The notes below the pieces were generated by a model. That model was given only the letters and a program-made list of their open reading frames with translations, was not told the DNA's origin and ran no database searches. This document shows, piece by piece, positions 40,723 to 47,557 of a stretch of 63,823 nucleotides of DNA. The DNA comes from Parabacteroides sp. (GTDB lineage Bacteria; Bacteroidota; Bacteroidia; Bacteroidales; Tannerellaceae). The stretch is taken from positions 1,928 to 65,750 of the forward strand of contig JAQWBH010000003.1 in the NCBI GenBank assembly GCA_028707405.1. The letters are read 5' to 3'. Position numbers and translations under genes: made by a program. Every line of letters begins with the position of its first letter. The first letter of the stretch is position 1.

Positions 40723-42078
40723 TTATGCCTCAAAGAGTTTATTAAATTCTTCAGCGGAAACTTCTTTAACGTTCAATGATACTTGAGACTTCAACCAGTC
40801 GGCTAATTTATCTTCTACTGCACGATCAGCAATTCGTTGTTGTGTCTGTTTGTCTTTCAACAAATTCTGAGCATAATTTGCCAGAGCATCCTCAGGAACT
40901 GAAAGCATTCCATACTGGGCAAACTGAGCCTTTGCCACCTGTTTTGCAAAAGCTTCAATATCTTTGTTCTCAATCTTTATATCATTATCCTTTACCAGTT
41001 TTGCTCTGATCAACTGATAAGTAAGATCTTCGATTACATGAGGATAATCGGCCTCAATAGACTCTTTCGTATTCTTATCATTTGACATAAGCAACCAACG
41101 TTTTAACACCTCGTCAGCAAACTCCAATTTACCGACTTTGGTTACCAGCAAATTACGAGCGTCGGTCAAAAACTTGAAATTACTCTGAGGTTCATATTGT
41201 TCAAGAATAGTAGAAGTAATCTTAGCCTCAAATTCATCAACACTCTTAACGGTGTCTTTACCAAACACCTTATCAAAAAATTCTTGATTCAACTCAGCCG
41301 GCTTATTACGGGTAATCTCCTTGATTTCAAAGCTAAATTCATCTGAAACATTCTGTACGGCAGACTTATCTATATGCAAAAACGAAGAAATTTCTACCTC
41401 AGAACCGTCAAAAGCATTTTTGGGATTAAAAGTAATCACTGAATTCTTCTTTGCATCCAGGAATTTAGCCTTTTCTGTTTCATTCTTAACATACATGGGC
41501 ATAAGAGTTGTACTCTCAACAAGAATACCACCCTCTTTAGGAGCTCCATTCTCTAATTCTGCGACCGTACCTTTTAATAATGATTTCTCATCAACGTCAT
41601 CTACACTGTCATATGAACCAAAATTAAGACGATAAGACTCTATCTGCTTATTTAATGTTTCATCATCAATAACCACCTTATAAAATGGCAGTTCGTCATC
41701 TTTTGTAAGTTCAATCTTAATTTCAGGAGCGAACGCAACATCAAAGCAGAATTCAAAATCTTCCTGCGTGTCGAAATCGATTTTTGGCTGTTCGGTTTCA
41801 TTAGGTAGAGGCTCACCCAAAATATTAATATTATTTTCTCGGATATAGTTATACAAACTTTCAGAGACCAATTGATTAACTTCCTCCAACAAGGCATTCT
41901 TGCCATACATTCTCTTGATCATACCTATCGGAACCATTCCCTTACGGAACCCTGGGATATTGGCTTTCTGGCGGAGATTACGCAAGCTTCTTTCTAACTT
42001 ATCAGCATAGTCAGCTTTCACAATCTCCAACTTCATAATGCCTTTGGTGGCATCAATGTTTTTAAGCGAAACGTTCAT
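40723..42078 (-). CDS. tig: Trigger factor
   Basis: Trigger factor meets nascent chains at the ribosome exit through L23. The 451-aa protein has the N-terminal ribosome-binding domain with the signature GFRKGMVPIGMIKRMYG, a middle region that does not show a well-kept FKBP prolyl isomerase domain, and a helical C-terminal arm domain. The first gene of tig-clpP-clpX; it has a consensus promoter of its own. Loss of clear FKBP residues is a feature often seen in this phylum. Confidence 0.94.
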   Translation of the reverse strand: MNVSLKNIDATKGIMKLEIVKADYADKLERSLRNLRQKANIPGFRKGMVPIGMIKRMYGKNALLEEVNQLVSESLYNYIRENNINILGEPLPNETEQPKIDFDTQEDFEFCFDVAFAPEIKIELTKDDELPFYKVVIDDETLNKQIESYRLNFGSYDSVDDVDEKSLLKGTVAELENGAPKEGGILVESTTLMPMYVKNETEKAKFLDAKKNSVITFNPKNAFDGSEVEISSFLHIDKSAVQNVSDEFSFEIKEITRNKPAELNQEFFDKVFGKDTVKSVDEFEAKITSTILEQYEPQSNFKFLTDARNLLVTKVGKLEFADEVLKRWLLMSNDKNTKESIEADYPHVIEDLTYQLIRAKLVKDNDIKIENKDIEAFAKQVAKAQFAQYGMLSVPEDALANYAQNLLKDKQTQQRIADRAVEDKLADWLKSQVSLNVKEVSAEEFNKLFEA

Positions 42079-42124
42079 TCTGAATGATTTATTTGATTAA
42101 TATTACTACTCGAATTTAGAATCG

Positions 42125-42156
42125 CAAAATTAGACTTATTCTTTCAATAACGCAAA
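42125..42156 (-). promoter_or_regulatory. Consensus tig promoter
   Basis: On the minus strand TTTG (42156 to 42153), a 20-nt spacer and TAATTTTG (42132 to 42125) match the Bacteroidota consensus at every fixed position. Transcription should start near 42118, 40 nt before the ATG. Confidence 0.8.
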
Positions 42157-42223
42157 TTGTTTGCACATTTTGTCATTTCCGGACCTAAATTAAATGATAA
42201 ATGATTTTTTTAGCGAAAAAATA

Positions 42224-42253
42224 TTGTAGGTTGAAAATAATTGTATTCCTTTG
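42224..42253 (+). promoter_or_regulatory. Promoter of the RRM gene
   Basis: TTG (42224-42226), a 19-nt spacer and TTCCTTTG (42246-42253) fit the consensus with one mismatch. The start would be near 42260, which leaves a leader of about 140 nt. Confidence 0.55.
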
Positions 42254-42399
42254 TAGAGTGAAAGGGATTCAACCTTGAACGTACATAACATCGTTCTTTA
42301 TTTCTTCATTTACTTGTTACTTGTTGAATATTTTTCATGTTACGAAATTCGGTTTCTACTTTCATTAGTTAATTTAGGTTTTTAAATTATTTCTATCTT

Positions 42400-42642
42400 A
42401 TGAACATTTACATTGGTAATCTGAACTATCGAGTTCGGGAAGACGACTTGAAACAAGTAATGGAAGCTTATGGAGCCGTTGATTCTGTTAAAATCATCAA
42501 AGACCGTGAAACCGGCAAATCAAAAGGATTTGGTTTTGTGGAAATGGCTGACGATGAAGCTGCAAAAAAAGCTATTGAAGAGCTGAATGAAAAAGAATTA
42601 CAAGGACGCCAAATGGTTGTCAAAGAAGCTCGTCCTAAATAA
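42400..42642 (+). CDS. Single-RRM RNA-binding protein
   Basis: The 80-aa protein is one RNA recognition motif and little else. RNP2 is IYIGNLNY at residues 3-10 and RNP1 is KGFGFVEM at residues 43-50, both with their aromatic RNA-contact residues. Such proteins are numerous in Bacteroidota, where the phylum lacks Hfq in many members, and some (Rbp proteins) affect polysaccharide use genes. A long leader and its own terminator make this a single-gene unit, like cold-shock-type genes. RNA targets are unknown. Confidence 0.92.
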   Translation: MNIYIGNLNYRVREDDLKQVMEAYGAVDSVKIIKDRETGKSKGFGFVEMADDEAAKKAIEELNEKELQGRQMVVKEARPK

Positions 42643-42664
42643 TTGCTTTTGAAGAAAAACAAAG

Positions 42665-42693
42665 AACTTCCGTCCATAGGCGGAAGTTTTTTT
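42665..42693 (+). terminator. Terminator after the RRM gene
   Basis: AACTTCCG (42665-42672) pairs with CGGAAGTT (42681-42688) around an 8-nt loop and runs into a T tract. The next gene starts 24 nt later. Confidence 0.9.
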
Positions 42694-42716
42694 ATCTTTA
42701 AAAATCAGTAAACGAC

Positions 42717-43637
42717 ATGTGGACAAAAGGTTTATTCTACGGCAAATCAGCGACTTTGCAAATATCATTCCTGGTTCTGTTTATTTTAATCGGAGCCGTC
42801 TTTTCTTCTCTTGCAATATTGTTCATATATTATGTATGCTACAGAACAACTGCAGGGATGACAGATCATGCTGACTTCATGCGATTTACTCAGTTCGTAT
42901 CATCTATTGCTACTTTTCTTTTACCAGCCTTGTGTCTGGCTTATTTATGTAGCTACAAGCCAAGAAAATACCTCTTTATAGAAAAACTACCTGACGGATA
43001 CATTCTTATTCTAGTTTTCATCAGTATGTTCCTACTAATGCCCATCGATAATTTAGCCGCATTAATAAACAAGCAAATGGAACTGCCATCCTTTATGGAA
43101 CCCATCGAAAACTGGATGCATCAAGAGGAGGATTCTGCCGAAAGAATCACTACCTCCCTAGTAGGTAATTACGGAATATGGGTCCTTATTGCAAATCTCA
43201 TTGTTATTGCCATGACTGCAGGCATTACTGAGGAATTCCTTTTTCGGGGCGCTTTACAACGAATATTTAGCCAATGGACAAGTAATCATCACATTGTAAT
43301 TTGGGGAGCCGCAATCATTTTTAGCGCATTTCACCTGCAATTTTTCGGATTCCTGCCTCGTATGCTACTTGGTGCTTATTTCGGCTATCTATTATACTGG
43401 AGCCGAAACATTTGGATTCCTGTTTTTGCTCATTTCGTCAACAACGCTTTTGCCATCATCGGAATGTCGAATGAGCCCATGAAAAATAATGAATATATAA
43501 ACGGCGATATTTCAACACAACACTTACTGCCTTACACCATTATAGCCATAATAATGAGCATATTTTTCTGGATTTGTATAAGAAAAATTAGAAAAGTATC
43601 AATTAGCAGAATCAAAAATCTTTCCGCCGAAGAATAA
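42717..43637 (+). CDS. CPBP family intramembrane glutamic protease
   Basis: The 306-aa protein has about eight membrane helices and the three CPBP/Rce1 motifs: EEFLFRG (glutamates 172 and 173), FSAFHLQFFGFLPRM (motif 2) and HFVNNAF (motif 3). Homologues cut CAAX-prenylated proteins in eukaryotes or act in bacteriocin immunity and signalling in bacteria. Substrate is unknown. Its last 26 bases overlap the 3' end of the converging lptB gene. No clear promoter of its own is seen; it may rely on read-through past the RRM terminator. Confidence 0.88.
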   Translation: MWTKGLFYGKSATLQISFLVLFILIGAVFSSLAILFIYYVCYRTTAGMTDHADFMRFTQFVSSIATFLLPALCLAYLCSYKPRKYLFIEKLPDGYILILVFISMFLLMPIDNLAALINKQMELPSFMEPIENWMHQEEDSAERITTSLVGNYGIWVLIANLIVIAMTAGITEEFLFRGALQRIFSQWTSNHHIVIWGAAIIFSAFHLQFFGFLPRMLLGAYFGYLLYWSRNIWIPVFAHFVNNAFAIIGMSNEPMKNNEYINGDISTQHLLPYTIIAIIMSIFFWICIRKIRKVSISRIKNLSAEE

Positions 43638-44364
43638 AATCTTTACCTAAATATTTCTCACGAACAATAGCATTATCGGCCAATTGTTCGGCTGAACCCT
43701 GAAATAGAACTTTCCCTTCGAAGAGAAGATAGGCACGGTCACAAATACTCAATGTTTCATGCACATTATGGTCGGTTATCAATATTCCAATTTGTTTGTG
43801 TTTTAAGCGAGCTACAATGCTTTGAATATCTTGAACAGCAATAGGGTCAACCCCGGCAAAAGGTTCATCAAGCATAATAAATTTCGGATCAATAGCCAAA
43901 CAACGAGCAATTTCAGCACGACGACGCTCTCCACCTGACAACTGATCGCCCAAATTTTTCCGTACTTTCGTCAGACCAAATTCACTAATCAGGCCTTCAA
44001 GACGTTCCTTCTGGTATTCAGATGATTTTTTGGTCATTTCCAAAATCGAACGGATATTATCCTCAACCGTCATCTTTCTGAAGATAGACGCTTCCTGAGC
44101 TAAATACCCTATTCCCAAACGGGCACGCATATATACAGGAAATTTCGTTATCTCCTTATCATTCAGAAATATCTTTCCGTCATTTGGTGTAACCAGCCCT
44201 ACTGCCATATAGAAAGTCGTTGTTTTACCTGCCCCATTAGGGCCTAATAATCCCACAATTTCACCTTGTTTCACATTAATGGAAACATGGTTCACCACAG
44301 TACGAGTCTTATACTTCTTTACAAGATCTTCTGTCCGAAGAATCATTTGCTTGTCTTCTTCCAT
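43612..44364 (-). CDS. lptB: LptB, ATP-binding subunit of the LPS exporter
   Basis: LptB powers LPS extraction from the inner membrane with LptF/G. The 250-aa protein has Walker A GPNGAGKTT, Q-loop YLAQEASIFRKMTV, signature LSGGERRR, Walker B FIMLDEPFAGVDP and the H-loop ITDHNVHET, matching the LptB subgroup closely. An ATG at 44346 (MILRTEDL) is also possible. The permeases are not in view; a likely LptA-type partner lies at 30842-32473. Confidence 0.95.
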   Translation of the reverse strand: MEEDKQMILRTEDLVKKYKTRTVVNHVSINVKQGEIVGLLGPNGAGKTTTFYMAVGLVTPNDGKIFLNDKEITKFPVYMRARLGIGYLAQEASIFRKMTVEDNIRSILEMTKKSSEYQKERLEGLISEFGLTKVRKNLGDQLSGGERRRAEIARCLAIDPKFIMLDEPFAGVDPIAVQDIQSIVARLKHKQIGILITDHNVHETLSICDRAYLLFEGKVLFQGSAEQLADNAIVREKYLGKDFILRRKDF

Positions 44365-44380
44365 ATCACTTATTTTGCTG

Positions 44381-44388
44381 CAAAGATA
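44381..44388 (-). promoter_or_regulatory. -7 element of lptB
   Basis: TATCTTTG on the minus strand is a full consensus match 17 nt before the lptB ATG. A TTTG lies 22 nt further upstream (44414 to 44411), slightly beyond the usual spacing. A second TATCTTTG at 44473 to 44466 could be another start. Confidence 0.55.
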
Positions 44389-44755
44389 GTATAAACCGAA
44401 AGCAGAATCCCAAAGATTAAGTGGAAGTTCATACTAACGTGTAACCTGTCTTCGCTTTTCCGCAACAAAGATACTATTTTCAGGACATATTTATGCGACG
44501 CTTCTAGCAGAATCATTCATCGAAGATTAATCAATGTGCTATTCAAATTTGAAAACACACCAACTCTCCGCTAGCAGAATTAAATTCAACTGACGGATAC
44601 GCGTATCATAAATCATGGTCATCCCTAAAGAGCTTATTCTCCAAACTATTATTTTCCAAGTCATATTTATTCATAATCTGTTTTGCCTTTTCAGCGAAAG
44701 ACTTTTTGTACGAGCTCTGAAGAATCTTTCCGTTTGTACTCACTTATTTACTGAA

Positions 44756-44767
44756 CCACATATGTGG
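44756..44767. repeat. Perfect 12-bp palindrome
   Basis: CCACATATGTGG reads the same on both strands. It lies 4 nt before a second, longer dyad, so the two may form a joint protein-binding site. Confidence 0.7.
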
Positions 44768-44771
44768 GACG

Positions 44772-44796
44772 ATCGTTTCATATTATATGAGACGAT
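44772..44796. repeat. 25-bp near-perfect dyad
   Basis: ATCGTTTCATAT (44772-44783) and ATATGAGACGAT (44785-44796) are inverted copies with one T-G difference and one central base. The tiny loop suits a dimeric repressor site better than a hairpin. Confidence 0.7.
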
Positions 44797-44882
44797 AGAA
44801 ATATGAGGAGGTTTACAAAAATATATCTTTACATTTGCTGAAACTTATTCTATTATATGTACAAAAGGTTTCAATAGTACAA

Positions 44883-44914
44883 TAAACAAATACAATAAAT
44901 CGGTTATTTGTTTA
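44883..44914. repeat. 10-bp inverted repeat with 12-nt loop
   Basis: TAAACAAATA (44883-44892) and TATTTGTTTA (44905-44914) are perfect inverted copies. A second hairpin, TTCCT-gatt-AGGAA, follows at 44922-44935. Confidence 0.65.
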
Positions 44915-44999
44915 TATCATATTCCTGATTAGGAACCCGGAGTTGAAGCGAGTTAGGATAGCGCTGGTATAATCCCGCTAACAGGTATCATCTATATTC

Positions 45000-45056
45000 G
45001 TCTAAAACAACAAGGTGATAAATAATCATAAAAACAATTTTATATTCGTTTTAGAC
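45000..45056. repeat. 9-bp inverted repeat upstream of mlaE promoter
   Basis: GTCTAAAAC (45000-45008) and GTTTTAGAC (45048-45056) are perfect inverted copies 39 nt apart, the inner one ending 44 nt before the mlaE -7 box. TATATTCGT occurs next to both arms (44993-45001, 45041-45049). Confidence 0.55.
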
Positions 45057-45100
45057 TAAAGTATACATTTTAGAAGAATACTCATTTGAAGGAATTGAAC

Positions 45101-45108
45101 TATCTTTG
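45101..45108 (+). promoter_or_regulatory. -7 element of the mlaE-like operon
   Basis: TATCTTTG is a full -7 match 26 nt before the ATG at 45134. No TTTG lies at the expected distance upstream, so the promoter may need an activator. Confidence 0.55.
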
Positions 45109-45133
45109 CAAATTAAAACTGATATATAAAATA

Positions 45134-45880
45134 ATGAACAAGGCATTACAAAGATTAGGAGAATATGTACTGCTGATGAAAAAAAGCATCACGCTTCCTG
45201 ACAGATGGAGTATGTTTTTCAAACAATTAGTAAGGGAAATATACAAATTGGGGGTCGACTCATTGTGGATTGTCATTATCATATCTGTGTTTATAGGTAC
45301 GGTTATTGCCATCCAAATATCGCTCAATATTCATTCACCGTTAATTCCTAAATTCACAATTGGTTATACAACACGTGAGATTGTACTTCTAGAATTTTCT
45401 TCATCCATTATGTGTTTGATCCTTGCCGGCAAAGTAGGAAGTAATATCGCTTCCGAGATTGGTACGATGCGTGTCACCGAGCAAATTGACGCAATGGAAA
45501 TCATGGGCGTTAATTCAGCAAACTTCCTTATTTTGCCTAAGATAGTAGGGCTAATGGTTTTCATCCCAGTCTTGGTTATCATCAGTATGTTCACCGGAAT
45601 ATTGGGAGGTATCGCTGCCAGTCATTCATCAGGAACAGGGATGACTCCTGCTTCATTTGAATACGGATTACAATATTTCTTCACAGAATTCTATGCTTGG
45701 TATTCTATTATCAAATCTATAGTATATGCCTTTATCATATCATCAATCTCTGCTTATTTTGGATACAATGTAAAAGGAGGTGCTCTGGATGTAGGTAAAG
45801 CCAGCACAAATGCAGTTGTAATGAGTAGCATCATGATCCTATTGGCCGATGTTATAATGACAAAAATAATGCTTACGTAA
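45134..45880 (+). CDS. MlaE-like ABC transporter permease
   Basis: The 248-aa protein has five or six membrane helices and the MlaE signature region LLEFSSSIMCLILAGKVGSN followed by IASEIGTMRVTEQIDAMEIM, with the conserved glutamates of the coupling helix. MlaE with MlaF moves phospholipids between the inner and outer membranes in Gram-negative bacteria. I chose the ATG at 45134; a TTG 48 nt upstream overlaps the -7 box. The ATPase gene follows after 1 nt. No MCE (MlaD) gene is adjacent. Confidence 0.9.
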   Translation: MNKALQRLGEYVLLMKKSITLPDRWSMFFKQLVREIYKLGVDSLWIVIIISVFIGTVIAIQISLNIHSPLIPKFTIGYTTREIVLLEFSSSIMCLILAGKVGSNIASEIGTMRVTEQIDAMEIMGVNSANFLILPKIVGLMVFIPVLVIISMFTGILGGIAASHSSGTGMTPASFEYGLQYFFTEFYAWYSIIKSIVYAFIISSISAYFGYNVKGGALDVGKASTNAVVMSSIMILLADVIMTKIMLT

Positions 45881-45881
45881 A

Positions 45882-46661
45882 ATGGTCGAAATAAAACACC
45901 TATACAAATCATTTGAGGGACGGATGGTACTCAATGACATAAATGCCGTATTCGAATCAGGAAAAACGAATCTGATTATTGGCCGAAGCGGTTCTGGAAA
46001 AACTGTTTTGATAAAAGATATTATTGGTCTGCTACGTCCTGACAAAGGTGAGATATTGTATGATGGACGTGATCTTACCTCCATGGACAAACATGAACTT
46101 AATATGCTTCGTCGCGAAATGGGCATGTTATTTCAAGGTTCTGCCTTATTTGACAGTATGACGGTTCTCGAAAATGTTACCTTTCCTCTTGATATGTTCT
46201 TAATGCAGTCGTCAAAAGAGAAGTTGAAGCGTGCTCAGTTTTGTCTGGATCGTGTAAATCTTTCAGAGGCCGGCAATCTTTATCCGTCCGAAATTAGTGG
46301 TGGGATGATGAAAAGAGCCGCAATTGCACGAGCCATTGCCTTAAATCCCAAATATCTGTTCTGCGACGAACCAAATTCAGGACTTGATCCAAAAACCTCT
46401 TTACTAATAGATGATTTGATTCACGATATCACTAAAGAATATAATATGACCACTATCATTAATACCCATGATATGAACTCTGTCATGAATATAGGTGAAA
46501 ATATTATATTTATCAAGGAGGGAGTAAAAGAATGGCAGGGAAACAAGGACGAGGTTATCACTTCCAACAATCAAGCTCTCAGCGACTTTATATTCGCTTC
46601 TGATCTATTCCGCAAAGTCAAAGAGGTTGAAGAAAATGAGTTATTAGAGGGAAAATCATAA
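45882..46661 (+). CDS. MlaF-like ABC transporter ATP-binding protein
   Basis: The 259-aa protein has Walker A GRSGSGKTVL, Q-loop MLFQGSALFDSMTV, signature ISGGMMKRAAIARA (the MMKR form typical of MlaF), Walker B YLFCDEPNSGLDP and the H-loop NTHDMNSV. It lies 1 nt after the permease gene and is therefore its partner. The tail after the H-loop has the EGxxxWQG form seen in MlaF-type ATPases. Confidence 0.92.
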   Translation: MVEIKHLYKSFEGRMVLNDINAVFESGKTNLIIGRSGSGKTVLIKDIIGLLRPDKGEILYDGRDLTSMDKHELNMLRREMGMLFQGSALFDSMTVLENVTFPLDMFLMQSSKEKLKRAQFCLDRVNLSEAGNLYPSEISGGMMKRAAIARAIALNPKYLFCDEPNSGLDPKTSLLIDDLIHDITKEYNMTTIINTHDMNSVMNIGENIIFIKEGVKEWQGNKDEVITSNNQALSDFIFASDLFRKVKEVEENELLEGKS

Positions 46662-46662
46662 C

Positions 46663-47433
46663 ATGAATAATAAATATTTACTGATTGCAGCACTGATGTG
46701 TTGCGTTGCTTTTCAACTCTCGTCAGCAGAGAAAAAGGGGCAACGTGTCGTTTATATTGGCGACTCGATAACTGACAGTAATTGGGCGCGGATGGATGGA
46801 AAATCTTCTGCCGAACGCAAAGCTAAAGAATGGGACAAAAATCACATTTTAGGGAGTGGATATGTCTATTTCTGTGCGTCTTACTATATGGGAAAATATC
46901 CGGAAAAAGAATACGAATTTTTCAACCGTGGTATTTCGGGTAACACGCTTTCGGATCTTGAAAAACGTTGGCAAAGCGACGTAATAGAAATAAAGCCAGA
47001 TGTCCTGTCCGTTCTTATTGGGACAAATGATATAGGTCGCTATTTAGGGGGAAAAACACAAAATCCTTTCGATTTTGCATTATGGGAGAAAACATATCGC
47101 AAGCTGTTGGACCAGGCGTTACAATCCAACCCCAACATGAAGTTTATACTCTGTTCGCCATTCGCAGAACCTATTGGAAATACAAACAATGAAATGTACC
47201 CACAAAGAATAGAAATGATCAACACGTGCGCATCTATCATTGCACATATTGCAAAAGATTATAAGGCTGTTTATCTTCCTTATAACAAAATGTTTGACGT
47301 GCTTATAAAACAGCATCCCACTTCTCAAAACACTTATTGGATCTGGGACGGGATTCACCCTACACCGGCTGGACATAACCGAATGGCAACTCTCTGGATC
47401 AAGCAAGTTGATCAGGCAGGTTATCTGAAATGA
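46663..47433 (+). CDS. Secreted SGNH/GDSL-family hydrolase
   Basis: The 256-aa protein has a signal peptide (about residues 1-22) and the four SGNH blocks: GDSITDS (serine nucleophile), a block II glycine in SGNTLSDL, GTNDIGR (block III) and DGIHPTPAGH (Asp-His pair). It is an esterase acting on lipids or acetylated sugars in the periplasm or outside. It starts 1 nt after the MlaF-like gene, so a role in lipid handling is possible, but sugar deacetylation is equally common for the family. Confidence 0.88.
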   Translation: MNNKYLLIAALMCCVAFQLSSAEKKGQRVVYIGDSITDSNWARMDGKSSAERKAKEWDKNHILGSGYVYFCASYYMGKYPEKEYEFFNRGISGNTLSDLEKRWQSDVIEIKPDVLSVLIGTNDIGRYLGGKTQNPFDFALWEKTYRKLLDQALQSNPNMKFILCSPFAEPIGNTNNEMYPQRIEMINTCASIIAHIAKDYKAVYLPYNKMFDVLIKQHPTSQNTYWIWDGIHPTPAGHNRMATLWIKQVDQAGYLK

Positions 47434-47482
47434 ATAAATTTCTATCCAAATAAGAGTGTACGCACAAAATAATATAAAAGAG

Positions 47483-47538
47483 ACGGCTCTCTCACATGAA
47501 CAATTACAATTGATTGTCCATTCAAAAGGGCCGTTTTT
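47483..47538 (+). terminator. Likely terminator after the mlaEF-SGNH operon
   Basis: ACGGCTCT near 47485 can pair with AGGGCCGT near 47533, enclosing an inner ACAAT/ATTGT stem, and is followed by TTTT. The outer stem has a mismatch, so the call is moderate. Confidence 0.45.
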
Positions 47539-47557
47539 ATGCATTATACTCAGCTAC

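Larger units (their letters stand above)
42079..42399. other. Intergenic region between tig and the RRM gene
   Basis: This 321-nt divergent region holds the tig promoter (42125-42156, minus), the RRM promoter (42224-42253, plus) and a leader of about 140 nt before the RRM gene. I see no short reading frame with support and no strong hairpin in the leader; it is AT-rich with runs of T and C. Confidence 0.5.
44365..45133. other. Palindrome-rich non-coding region before mlaE
   Basis: This 769-nt stretch is the longest gap in the window. Near its left end are two minus-strand -7 boxes, TATCTTTG (44388 to 44381 and 44473 to 44466), for lptB. CTAGCAGAAT occurs twice (44504-44513, 44571-44580). It then holds a series of inverted repeats from 44756 to 45056, listed separately, and ends with the mlaE -7 box. 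An open frame at 44615-44806 (63 codons) has no recognisable features and I do not call it a gene. Confidence 0.6.

Noticed and set aside
44615..44806. 63-codon open frame in the lptB-mlaE gap
   Set aside because: No recognisable domain or ribosome-binding site; it spans the palindromes, which are better explained as non-coding.
44805..44811. GAGGAGG, a strong Shine-Dalgarno-like match
   Set aside because: No start codon follows at a usable distance, and Bacteroidota rarely rely on Shine-Dalgarno sites.
44930..44990. Possible tRNA-like segment with GGAACCCGG and CCCGCTAAC
   Set aside because: No cloverleaf, no T-loop consensus and no acceptor stem could be drawn.
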